DNA from: Chara braunii
Lineage: Eukaryota > Streptophyta > Charophyceae > Charales > Characeae
NCBI GenBank assembly: GCA_003427395.1
Contig: BFEA01000356.1
Location: 1,196,657 to 1,242,062 of the forward strand
Direction of reading: 5' to 3'
DNA: 45,406 nt
Shown: positions 1-9,600 of the stretch, piece by piece
Layout: each line of letters begins with the position of its first letter
Numbering within the stretch: position 1 is the first letter of the stretch
The notes under the pieces: generated by a model
Databases searched by the model: none
Told to the model about the DNA's origin: nothing
Seen by the model: the letters and a program-made list of their open reading frames with translations, nothing else
Made by a program: the position numbers and the translations under genes

Positions 1-676
1 ACCGGATTAAAAAAAAAAAAAAAAAAAAAAACTCGTACGGGGCCCCTAACGTACGAGTAGCGTACGAGTACAAGAGTACGAGTCTGTACTCGTACGAGGG
101 TGCGTACAAGTGGCAACGTAGCTCCTCGTCATCGTCGTCGCTGGATTCCTCTTCATCATCATCGTCGTCGCTGGATTCCTCCTCCTCAATGCTGTTGTCA
201 CGCAATTCTTGCGCAACATTGCTGTCGAGCAATTCTCTCACAATAAAGTTCTCGCTCATGTCCTGTACATCATCAATCTCTCTTGATTGTTCGCCTTTAG
301 CGTTCGGGCACTGACGCTTCCCTGGGCGCTCTATCTGGATTGTACTCCCCATTTTGCCAGTTGCGCGGAGACCTTTCACTGTGTTTGCTGCTCGGAATGA
401 CGCAATAACCCTTCTTGTTGTCGTGCTCGATCGCGGACGCTTCGGAAACAAACAAACATTGGTGGTCTTCCCACTAGTTGCATTGAGCTTCGGTAGAGGG
501 TTCTGCTTCTCTCCTCCGCTTGTACAACATTGACGCAGGTCCGAAAACCAACTGTCATTCTTCGTCTTGACACTCTTGACATCAACATTCTTCTTACATT
601 TAGAAAGGTCTGGAAACCATCTCACGGGGTTAATCTTGTGAGTACTCTTAGTACATCTATCGGTTAAAGAATCCAT
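1..676 (-). CDS. Open frame running off the left edge, hypothetical protein (partial)
   Basis: Reading the minus strand from an ATG at 676-674, the frame stays open for about 225 codons to the window edge. The protein begins MDSLTDRCTKSTHKINPVRW. A basic, Ser/Thr/Lys/Arg-rich first half contains a short basic patch (PKRPRSSTTTRR) that could act as a nuclear signal. An acidic tail follows at about residues 160-185, with two runs of the type EESSDDDDD. After the tail (plus-strand positions below about 120) the frame enters CGTACGAG repeats and a homopolymer tract, which do not look coding. A splice donor or a missed stop near 105-120 is therefore likely, and the real coding part is probably 120-676. 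I recognise no family. The composition resembles a disordered nuclear protein. It could also be a chance frame, since no homologue can be checked here. Confidence 0.35.
   Translation of the reverse strand, partial: MDSLTDRCTKSTHKINPVRWFPDLSKCKKNVDVKSVKTKNDSWFSDLRQCCTSGGEKQNPLPKLNATSGKTTNVCLFPKRPRSSTTTRRVIASFRAANTVKGLRATGKMGSTIQIERPGKRQCPNAKGEQSREIDDVQDMSENFIVRELLDSNVAQELRDNSIEEEESSDDDDDEEESSDDDDEELRCHLYAPSYEYRLVLLYSYATRTLGAPYEFFFFFFFLIR
31..105. repeat. CGTACGAG short repeats with a perfect inverted repeat
   Basis: ACTCGTACG at 31-39 and CGTACGAGT at 50-58 form a perfect 9-bp inverted repeat around a 10-nt loop. More CGTACGAG or GTACGAGT units follow to about 105. A run of about 23 A precedes it. 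Confidence 0.7.
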
Positions 677-680
677 GGCA

Positions 681-968
681 GGAAGATATGATACGACAAC
701 CTATCTGGCATCTAGAAATGAAGATGGCGTCATCTACAAAAGAGAAGACTCGGTGTTAGCGTGAGAAAGTGTGTGAGAGGACGCCCGGAAGAGCGTCGCT
801 AACGGGCGTAGACTTCTTGGACATGGAAGACATGATACGACAACCTATCTGGCATCTAGAAATGACGATGGCGTCACCTACAAAAGAGAAGACTCTGTGT
901 TAGCACGAGAAAGTATGCCAGAGGACGGCCGGAAGAGCGTCGCTAACGGGCGTCGACTTCTTGCACAT
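681..968. repeat. Two tandem 144-bp direct repeats
   Basis: 681-824 and 825-968 are head-to-tail copies of the same 144-bp unit, both beginning GGAAGAYATGATACGACAAC and ending near TTCTTGSACAT. They differ at roughly one base in ten. The array abuts the upstream side of the minus-strand ATG at 676, so it would lie in the 5' leader or promoter of that frame. Confidence 0.9.
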
Positions 969-1040
969 CAAATCGAAATAAAATGAGAACACCCACTACT
1001 GCGACCCCCATCAAGAACAACATTCGCAATTTGGATTTCT

Positions 1041-1393
1041 CGCCCAGCCACTGGGATCGTCGTCAAAAACATCGTTAAAATTTAGATTTCCCGCCAACGG
1101 TCTTCTCGAAAATTGAAATTTTAGATAGCTTGCGAGCAAATTTCGAAAAGCCACGACCCGCGCCCAGCTACCGGGATCCCCGTAAAGAATATCTTTAAAA
1201 GTTGTCAATTTTTCGCCAAGGTTTTTACAAAAGTGTAATTTTCGGACCGTTAGCGATAAAAATTCGGAGAGCCCGAACTCTCGGCAAAATAAATAATTTC
1301 GACCGCCCAGCCACTGGGATCGTCGTCAAGAACATCGTTAAAATTTAGATTTCCCACCAACGGTCGTCTCGAAAATTGAAATTTTAGATAGCT
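1041..1393. repeat. Three spaced copies of a 90-bp unit
   Basis: Units begin CGCCCAGCCACTGGGATCGT at 1041 and 1304, and in degenerate form at 1161 (CGCCCAGCTACCGGGATCCC). The first and third are nearly identical over 90 bp. The middle copy is strongly diverged. Spacing is 120 and 143 bp. No coding signal is seen. Confidence 0.75.
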
Positions 1394-1761
1394 AGTGACC
1401 TAATTTCAGAGAGCCATGACCCAGTAAAACAAACATTTTGAACGCCAAGTGCCCGCTTACACTGTAACTGGTTCCCCCCTAGGTTGAATACGGAATTTAA
1501 CTTCTTGGAGACCAAACCACGAAAATTTGGACGACCCCGCTATAAGATTCCTGAATTGTGAGAAAGACTCCGCAAGGTCGGGAGAAACAAAAACGAAATT
1601 CAAAGAGAACGAGCATCGTTAAGCGTCGCCGTAGCTCATAGAGAAAACATACAGATACAATCAGAGAGAGAGAGAAAGCAGCGTCGAGCAGCGTCGTAGT
1701 TGCTTAATGACCGTGGTTGCAGTGTAGATCGTCAGGAGTATGAATTACACAAATTTACAAA

Positions 1762-1765
<4 letters not shown>

Positions 1766-1806
<41 letters not shown>

Positions 1807-1813
1807 AAAAAAA
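1766..1813. repeat. (GA)n microsatellite with an A tract
   Basis: An uninterrupted GA run of about 36 bp is followed by about 10 A. Confidence 0.95.
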
Positions 1814-1924
1814 TTGTCTTTGATAATTTCGCTGTAAGAAGAACTCTTATGATTTGCATGCTTTTCGAAATCTTAAACTACTATTTTTAAAAGTATAGTG
1901 CTATAAACTTGGATTATAAATAAA

Positions 1925-2960
1925 TAAGAAATACAGTCCTTCGAGGACCGAAGTAGGACAATTTTTGTTAGAGACTAAATTATTTTTAAGGACACAAACG
2001 TCTGAAGGACTGTCTTTCTCATTTCCTCCTCTACCTTGGTAGGTGTTTCGAATTTATGGTTTTATTAATAAGTTGCCAGATTTCTTGTAATTTTGTCATT
2101 TCCTTAGAAAGGTGTAGGCATGTATCCTTAGTCTTATTTCCATGTTCTTGCTCCACAAGCAAGGTTAAAGACATAGCCCTATAGTTCCGATTCAAATAAC
2201 ACTGACAACGAAATGAAAAAAAAAATATTCCTTTAAAGGTCCGAGAGGAACATGTAGTGTTCGAGGGAGAAGAACATGTAGTGGTCGAGGTGGAATTTCT
2301 GTCTAAGAACAGAAACACTTGAAAGACTTGTCTTTCTCATTTCTTCTTGTTGCTTACCTGGATCTAGGGATGTGGGACTGTATTTGTAACGTGCCTAACT
2401 TGTTTCGTTTATGTTATTTGCAAAGGCTAATGTAGGCCTGTATCATCCATCTTCTTTGCATCGTCCTCCTCCTCAGCCAAGGTTACAGACATAGCCCTGA
2501 AATCTTGAGTCCAGGCAAGAACGACAACAAAAAGGTCCTCTTCCTTGCGTGGATGTAGGGATTGAGGACTATGTTTGTAACCTACCTGATATGTTTTATT
2601 TAATCGTTTTCTAGGAGGAATATTTTTCCTGTATGCTCGGTTTCCTTGCCATCTTCTTCCTCCTCATGGCAAGGTTACAGAAAAGTCATGTGACCCTTGA
2701 TTGGACCAAGGATGACAGTGGAATTGAAAATGCAGTCCTTAAACTAACGGTTGAGTACACTTTCCGAACAAGAGCGAATCGTTGTCTCGTCGTCTTCTTA
2801 ACGTATCTGATAAGTACACTTTGCGAACGAAACTGAATTGTTGTCTCGTCAGTTTCCTTTCAGGCATTTGAGGATGCATTACTAAATCTGTAAGCCTATG
2901 TGATGTGTTTGCGTTATGTCATTTACGTGAACGGATATAGGCCCGCATCATTGGCCTCGT
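1925..2960. repeat. Diverged duplicated units with a shared AAGGTTACAGACATAGCCCT motif
   Basis: Related segments occur at about 2110-2215, 2430-2535, 2630-2705 and 2935-2990. Each has a GTAGGC(M)TGTATC-like start, a pyrimidine-rich CTTCTTCCTCCTC part and a CAAGGTTAMAGACATAGCCCT part, although the last unit keeps only the beginning. This suggests old tandem duplication with units of roughly 200-320 bp. Short frames here look like chance. Confidence 0.5.
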
Positions 2961-3292
2961 ACTATCTTCTTCCTCCCCTCATACATACACACACAACCGT
3001 GCCATCTTCCTCCGGCTCCTTCATGCCTCGTCTTCCTTGCCATGTTCTTCCTTCCTCCTCCTCACACATACACACACAACCTTGTCATGTCATCTTTTTA
3101 CTTCTCCTCTTCCCCTCTCCTTTTGCTATTAGTCCATCTCCTTACCATCTTACTCCTCCCTCCCCTTTCCTTTTCCGACTTGCCATCTTCTTCTTCCTGC
3201 CATCTTCTCCTCCTTCCCACATTCCCTGCGCCTTTTCCCTCCCTTCCGTCCCGCGTTCCATCCCATCTGCGTCCCCGCCTTCTTCCCCCTCT

Positions 3293-3327
<35 letters not shown>

Positions 3328-4570
3328 GGCGACGGTGTAGAGATAATATCATTGAGCTGACCCATTGGTTAGGAAATGGGTAGTGGGAGACAAGGCAAGG
3401 GATGGACTTGAGCACTCGGTCAACAGGGAATGAAACAATCGCAGGAGACAGGCAGAGGGAACGGCAGCGGAGAGAGTGTTGGAGAATAGTCCATCGAAGT
3501 TTAGATGGCAACACAGGGCACAGTGGTTATTGATTGTTTGTTCGGTTTGTATTTTCTTCGGTTTGTTAGGCGTTGAAGGCCCTGGAGGCTCGCAGGAGTA
3601 TATCAGGACAGAGGTCTCTGGGACCGGAACTGTTCCTTTTTTTTTTTTTTTTTTTTTTTTTAACTACCCTATGTTTTTTTTTTTTTTTTTTTTTTTTTTT
3701 TCTCTGGAAAGCTTGTAACTTTTGTTGCAAAAATTTGTTCCTAGTTTTAAATACTCAACTGAAGCTTAAGCTTAGCTGGCTGATGCTGCCAGTATGGTTC
3801 ATCCAGGTTGAGTTGTGAGGTCCCCGGCCTTGTTGAAACAGTTGTAATTATTAAAAGTGTTCGGTTAAACCACCACTACCTTTCCCAGGCAAACTCAAAG
3901 TCCATCTAGTAGCTTACTCCTGAAAACACAGGGCTCGGGGCAGGGTTAGAGGCCGACGGAAAAAAAAAAAAAAAAAAAAGGAAAAAAAGAAAAAAAGAAA
4001 AAAAAACAAAGAGTCCCCACTCCAGGGATGTCGGGGAAAGCCCTCGCGAGGATGGAAGTTATACCAGTGCTTTGACAAATGTATCTGGCCACTATGTCGG
4101 ACAAGAGATTGCAGTTCGTTTTTGTTTTTGTTTTGTTTTGAATTCCTTGTAGTGCCCTGCCAACTAGGCAGGGCGTGTTTCACTGGTGGCAAGTAATTGT
4201 CTCACTGTTGTAGCATTATGTATCCGCCCTCAATCACAGGATAAGGGATTCCTTTTTTTTTGTCGTTGCTTCTCTATTTTCTTCCAGTGCACGGCCACAC
4301 TGAGGGTACAATCACACAAGCAACTCATGGAATATATCTGATGGTTATCAAGGCGTTCGGGAAGTCATTTTTTTTTCTTTTTCTTTTTCTTTTTTTCCCC
4401 TTGTTCTTTCTTCGATGAAACTACCCCGGCTCGGCCAAACTCGGTGCACAGTGAAAATCAGGGTCGACGAAAACAAGTAAGGAAAAAAAAAATAAAAAAA
4501 AATTGGTCGGTTGGAGTGATGAGGCGCTTCCCCTTTAAAAAAAAATAAAAAAATAAAAAAAAATTGGTCG
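2960..4570. repeat. Pyrimidine-rich low-complexity DNA with long homopolymer tracts
   Basis: 2960-3325 is strongly C+T-rich and ends in about 27 T. T tracts follow at about 3637-3661 and 3675-3701, and mixed A-rich tracts at 3959-4009, 4482-4502 and 4539-4563. No credible gene is seen. Tract lengths may be assembly-sensitive. Confidence 0.8.
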
Positions 4571-4624
4571 GTTCCCCCAACTTTCCCCTCTGCCTTGTAG
4601 CGCCCTGGCAGGGCGGTTGGAGTG

Positions 4625-5181
4625 GTGAGGGCCGACCAACCGGCCGGCCGACGGGTGGACCTACAAAATGGGCGGACGGACCGACCAACGGCCGGACCGA
4701 CCGACTGACCGAGTGCCACTTGACTGATGTTTACTTAATGAATCTTTCTCGGGAAAGAGAGTACATTTGAAAGCGAGGAGGGAGCGGGAAAGCGAGCGAG
4801 CAAGCAAGCAGGAAGGAGAGCACATTTGAAAGCGAGCGAGCGCGAAAGCGAGCAAGCGGGTAAGAAAGCGAGGAGGGAGCGAGGAGGGAGCGGGAAAGTG
4901 AGCGAGGAGGGAGCGGGAAAGCGAGCGAGCGAGGAGGGAGCGAGGAGGGAGTGGGAAAGCTAGTGAGGAGGGAGCGAGAGGGAGCGAGCAGGGAGTGAGC
5001 GACGAGGGAGCAAGCAACGAGAGAGCGAGCGACGAGGGAGTGAGCGACGAGAAGGGAGTGACGAGGGAACGACGGCGGAGCGAGGAGGGAGTGAGGAGGG
5101 AACGAGGAGGGAGCGAGGAGGGAGAGAGCGAGTGAGGAGGGAGAGAGTGAACGACCGATCCAGGAGGGAGAGAGCGAACGG
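4625..5181. repeat. GACC-type repeat followed by a GAGGGAGC/GAGC purine-rich minisatellite
   Basis: 4625-4720 is built from GACC/GGCC steps. 4770-5181 is an almost pure purine stretch of GCGAGGAGGGAGCG-like units with irregular length (roughly 8-20 bp). The long minus-strand Ser/Pro/Leu-rich frame over it is a by-product of the repeat. It ends exactly where the left LTR of the giant element begins. Confidence 0.85.
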
Positions 5182-5574
5182 TGTCAAGACCGGTGAGTCC
5201 CGAATGACTTCCCATCACTCGAGAGACTGTATATGGCCGGTTTGTGCACGATAGAGAAAACCGGAGGCAAGAAGGATGGAAGGATTAAAGCATAGGTACA
5301 GGCGCGAGGAATCTACAGGCTGCTTGAAGTTGTCGGGACCCATGGACATAGAAGATGATGGAACAGGGGGGGCAACAGAGGACCGCAAGAAAGCGGCGAA
5401 GGCGACCCTCCCTCCGAAACGGAGAAGGACTGCCAGGAACGGTGATGACGTAAGATGCACGCAGCAAAGAGAGAAGATAAGTGGAAAAAGATAGGACGTA
5501 AGGCGCCGACATGGGAAAAGGTAGCCGGGCCAGGTGGGCCACTAGGACGCAGCGGCAGGAGGGCCAAGGGGGCC

Positions 5575-6060
5575 ATAAACCAAGAGAAGATGTGGTACCG
5601 GCAGAACAAAGTGTCCGGGACCACGTGAGACCAAGAGAAGATGTGGTACTGGCAGGACAAAGTACTGGGTACCACGCAAGACCAAGAGAAAATGTGGTAC
5701 CGACAGGATAAAGTGTCGGGAACCACGTGAGACCAAGAGAAGATGTGGTACCGGCACTACAAAGTGTCGGGGACCACGTAAGACCAAGAGAAAATGTGGT
5801 ACCGGCGGGACAAAGTATCGGGAACCACGTGAGACCAAGAGAAGATGTGGTACCGGCGGGACAAAGTACCGGGGACCACGTAAGACCAAGAGAAGATGTG
5901 GTACCGGCAGAACAAAGTGTCGGGGACCACACGAGACCAAGAAAAGATGTGGTGCCGGCGGGACAAAGTGCTGGGGACCACGGGAGACCAAGAAAAGATG
6001 TGGTGTCGGCGTAACAAAGTGTCAGGGACCGTGTGAAACCAAGAGAAAAATGCGGCACCA
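5575..6060. repeat. 51-bp tandem array with G-box motifs (left LTR)
   Basis: About ten units of 51 bp. The landmark ATGTGG recurs at 5590, 5641, 5692, 5743, 5794, 5845, 5896, 5947 and 5998. Each unit reads roughly GACCAAGAGAAGATGTGGTA, then CCGGCGGGACAAAGTGTCGG, then GGACCACGTGA. Exact CACGTG G-boxes are at 5622, 5724 and 5826, and other units have decayed versions. 51 is 17 codons, so several frames stay open on both strands. Those frames are artefacts of the repeat. The array could serve as an enhancer (inference). Confidence 0.95.
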
Positions 6061-6168
6061 TGGGACTAGTGTCGGGGACTAGTGTGGGACAAGTGGCAGG
6101 GACCTGTGGCGTCCCAAGGGAAAATTGCGGCAAAGTGTGTGGTGTAAAAAAATAAAAACAAGTTGCGC

Positions 6169-7602
6169 CGTCAAGATCGGAGATCTTGACGACCAAATTT
6201 ATTAGCACCACTAGTGCAAGCACTAGTGGGAACAAGTGGGAGGGCTAAGAGAGAAATAAAAAGAAAGAGAACAGGTAATGGGAGGCATGGGAGCAATCTG
6301 AGAAATAACGGATTGCCCTCCCCCAAGAAAATTGGCTAAACGGAGTCAGCATGAGAAAAACAGGCCCCCGAAAAAAATCGGTGCAAGGGGGCCTACCATT
6401 TGGGAGAGAGGAGGGCTAACGGTGGCTCCCAAGGGCCTGGAAGGGCCACAATTGCAGTCCGAAAAATAACGGACTGACCCTTGAGTGCAGGAAGGGTCAA
6501 AACCAAGAGGAAGAGGCAAGAAAAGGGCCTTAACGGCTAGTTGACACCTGACAAGCAAAAAGAAAAAGAAAAAGAAAAAGAAAATGTGGGAGAATGAGAC
6601 AAGGAGAGTGAGAGGGAGTGAGTGAGTTTGCTGTTAGTAGGGACTGCAGCAAGTAGGGACTGCCAAGTCCCAACTGTCCAAGAAAGAAGGAACAAGAAAA
6701 AGAAAAAGAAAAAAAAATTGTTAAAATGCCTTAACGGCTTGTTGACACTTGGCATGCACAAATAAAAAGAAAAGAAAAAGAAAAAGGTGGTGAGGGAGAA
6801 TGAGTGAGTTGGCCATCAGTTGGAACTCCATCAAGTAAGGACTGCCAAGTCCCAACTGTCCACAAGTGGTGGAAAAGAAAAGAAAAAGAAAAGAAAAAGA
6901 AAAAGTAAAAGAGCAAAAGTCAAAAGGGCAGTAACGGACAAAAACGGTCACCTAAGGGAAGAATTTTGGACCAGATTCACTTGGGCAATGTGGTGGTTAT
7001 AAAGGGGCATGGTTTTCTTTGATTTATGCTGAGAAAATTGAAGAAAAATAAGACCCCATGCAACCGAAAAATAACGGATTGCATGGGGGAGGCCAAAATC
7101 AAGTTCTAAGTGCTCCGGGGGCCGAAATGGAGGCCGGATGCACTTGGAACTTGGCTGTTTTGTTTTTCTTTGGTTAGGGGCTAGTTGTGGGGTACTAGAA
7201 CAATGAAAATAACCCCTATTGCAGTCCGAGTTGCAACGGACTGCATAAGGAGGGGCAAACTTATATTTTTGGGGCTCAGGGAGCCAAAGTGAGCCCGGAG
7301 GTCTTTGGAAAAGTAACGGTTTATTTTCCTTGGGTTTGGGGCATGACGTGGGGCTATTGGACTAGCAAAATGGGGATGAACGCAGTCCGAGAAATAACGG
7401 GCTGCATGGGAATGCCCGGACCAAGGGTAAATGGGCCGCGGCACGCCGAAAAACACTAGAAAATGGCGCCGCGGCGCTAAGGGGAACGTGACGGCAAAAC
7501 GGCAACGGCAGTGCGGGGGCCCGCGGCCGGAAAAACAGTGACGGCACAAGTGACACATGAAGAAAATAATAAAACAGGACTGTCGGGGACTTGGGAAGTC
7601 CC
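6169..7602. repeat. Cluster of short perfect or near-perfect inverted repeats (left LTR)
   Basis: Hairpins seen directly are listed here. 6169-6191 is CGTCAAGATC/GATCTTGACG with a 3-nt loop. 6208-6229 is CCACTAGTGC-AA-GCACTAGTGG. 6362-6394 is AGGCCCCC/GGGGGCCT with a 17-nt loop. 6455-6476 is CAGTCCG-AAAAATAA-CGGACTG. 7054-7088 is a CCCCATGCAA/TTGCATGGGG stem with one bulge. 7221-7244 is GCAGTCCG/CGGACTGC. 7382-7405 is GCAGTCCG/CGGGCTGC. 7586-7602 is GGGACTT-GGG-AAGTCCC. A weaker member is at about 6294-6316. Five of them share the loop pattern CGA(A/G)AAATAACG or its length equivalent. Confidence 0.9.
6531..6910. repeat. Two diverged copies of a unit of about 190 bp with (GAAAAA)n tracts
   Basis: Both copies begin near AACGGCTWGTTGACACYTG, continue with GAAAAA repeats and a GAGTGAGTT part, and end with GGACTGCCAAGTCCCAACTG, at about 6531-6682 and 6732-6863. 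A third, more distant relative is at about 8160-8330. GGGACT-GCCA-AGTCCC within the unit is another small hairpin. Confidence 0.7.
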
Positions 7603-8769
7603 AAATAAAAATTGGACGTCGACCGGGATGACGCCGGGGGCCAAAGGGGTTCAAATAAAAATTGTTGAAAATTGGGCCTTGTCGACGGCGCCGCCAGCGG
7701 AACGGTAAATTGGGACTCGCACGGGAAGCAGCGGGGACTTGAGGTGTTCCCAAGAGCAGACCACTAGAAAACATATGGAGCGGCCGAAGAAAATAAATGG
7801 CGCAGTCGAGTTCAAGGATCTCGACGGTAGAAGTTACGGACACTATTGGTGCCAACACTAGTGGGGCTTAAACAAGTGAAAACGGGAGAAAGGAGCAATA
7901 AAAAAATAAGGGGAGGCTTGCCCAGCAGTCCGGGGTATTTCGGACTAGCCGGACATGAGGAAATAGGAGCCCAAGAGGCTCCAAGCAAGAAACAGGCTAG
8001 CCAAGAAAAATCGGAGCCAAAATGGCTCAAAACGGAAGCTAGCGGGTGTGAAATGAGCCCCCTAGGGACATGGGAATGACAAATTGGTAGGCCGGGGTGT
8101 AACGGCCAACAGCCGGCCATGAACCTGGCTACAATCAAGACTCTAAGGTCTAGAAAGAGAATGCACAGCAAATTGACACATGTCACAACAAAAATAAAAG
8201 AAAAAGAAAAGAAAATGCGAAAAAAAATGAGGAAAAATGAGAAAAAATGGGAGAAATGGGTGGAGGAGAGCATGCTAGCCCATTGGGATGGCTGCAGTAG
8301 GGACTGCCACATCCCAATGATGACCTCACTCCTCCTAGATTCAAGGAGTGCAGGCCGGATTCACAGAATATGAAATTTGAGGGGCAAAAATGAAAGAAAA
8401 AGCAAAGGGAGAAATTTCGGTTTTCTTTTGACCGTGGATCTGAGAGCAGATCTCGTGGAGAAGAGGAAATAGCCGTTTTTTGTGGGCCAGCACAAAACGG
8501 CTAGATCCGGAATGAGGTGGCACCCCAAAATGGAAAAAAACAAAAGAGGGAAAAAAACGAATCAGTGCATTTAGCCCAAAAAGAGAGCTAGATGCACCAA
8601 AAATTGAAAAATTGAACTTAGGGGCTCAAAATTTAAGCATGGGCTACTAGGGGGTGGCACGGATTATTGTTGGTCATGGATCTCAGCCAGATCCAAGGCT
8701 GAAAAGGTGCCTCCACTTAGAAAAATGGTCCGGCCTACCCGAAGGAGGCCGAAACCTGAAAAAATCGAG

Positions 8770-8792
8770 AAAAAGGCCCGCTAGGCCTTTTT
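8770..8792. repeat. Hairpin AAAAAGGCC-CGCTA-GGCCTTTTT
   Basis: A perfect 9-bp stem with a 5-nt loop ends in T5, superficially like a rho-independent terminator although the context is eukaryotic. The right LTR keeps it at 33937-33959 with loop CGTTA. Confidence 0.8.
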
Positions 8793-8983
8793 CCTTCAAG
8801 TAAAATTGCCCCTTGGTACCAATCCGAGTAGGTACCAACCACTCGGACTGCATGAACCTGACCAAAAAGAGGCCCACGTACCCACGGAGAGGCCTAGAAG
8901 TGAAAATTGGTCTCGGGGGTACCTCGGTTCACCTTGGGGCACTTGGGAGGGCCCAAGGGCTGGACGGACTGCTGTTTCCAGCC

Positions 8984-8990
8984 TATATAA
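8984..8990 (+). promoter_or_regulatory. TATA box of the left LTR
   Basis: TATATAA lies in the context CCAGCCTATATAAGTTGGGG. The right LTR has it at 34210 (CAGACTATATAAGCTAGGG). A transcription start about 25-30 bp downstream (near 9012-9020, CCGCCACTCTCACACTTG) would define the U3/R border. If so, the satellite arrays lie in the transcribed R-U5 part. A second TATA-like run close to the LTR start (about 5230) is a weaker candidate. Confidence 0.55.
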
Positions 8991-9391
8991 GTTGGGGAAT
9001 TAGTCCGCCACTCTCACACTTGCATGAGGAGTGCCCATGCTGCCCAAATAAGCTCGTGGGAGCTCTAGAGGCAATTTGAGAGTTGTGAGGGGAACCCCTG
9101 CCCGTTCGGAGGTTTGGAAATGATTATGAGCTAGTTGGGGAGGCTCTACAAGCTAGACGTAGTGAAGGAGGTAGTTCGCCATAGCCTCAGGCTAGAAGAG
9201 AAGACGGAAAGACTAAGAGGAGTTCCACTAGCCCTCCTAGAGGGGAGGACTCCCTAGTCTTAGTGATAGAAGTCCGTGGGTACTCGAAGGAGGTAAGAGA
9301 AGGGGGAAGGAAAGGCTTGAAGAGGGAGGTAGCCATAGCCAAAAAAAGGGAAGCTTCATCAAGAAGGAGGCATCAACGGGGGTGAGTAAAA

Positions 9392-9433
9392 AAGTGTCTT
9401 CCTCCTCCTCCTTCTTCTTCTTATTTTTATTCT

Positions 9434-9466
<33 letters not shown>

Positions 9467-9600
9467 CCTTCTTCTTCCCCTCCTTCTTCTTCCTCTTCTT
9501 CCTCTTCTCCCCCCCTCTTTTTCTTCTTCTCCTTCCCCTCCATCTTCCTCCCCCTCTCCCCCTCCTATCTCCTTTTCTTCCTACTCCTTCCCCTTCTGTT
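9392..9600. repeat. (TTC)n pyrimidine tract (left LTR)
   Basis: Imperfect TTC/TCC repeats precede the satellite array. The equivalent tract in the right LTR is at 34623-34790. The poly-Lys/Glu frames over it are artefacts. Confidence 0.9.

Noticed and set aside
3098-3514. Lys/Glu/Arg-rich frames over pyrimidine tracts (also 9237-9620, 12238-12567 and 34463-34744)
   Set aside because: They are direct translations of low-complexity DNA without any domain.
5285-6235. Long minus-strand frame (about 316 codons) over the 51-bp array, with 17-residue protein repeats; similar frames at 30493-31215 and on the plus strand
   Set aside because: The 51-bp period is a multiple of three, so several frames on both strands stay open. 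No frame has a conserved start or end between the LTRs.
8770-8792. Rho-independent terminator
   Set aside because: The stem-loop with T5 fits the pattern, but it lies in a eukaryotic LTR. It is recorded only as an inverted repeat.
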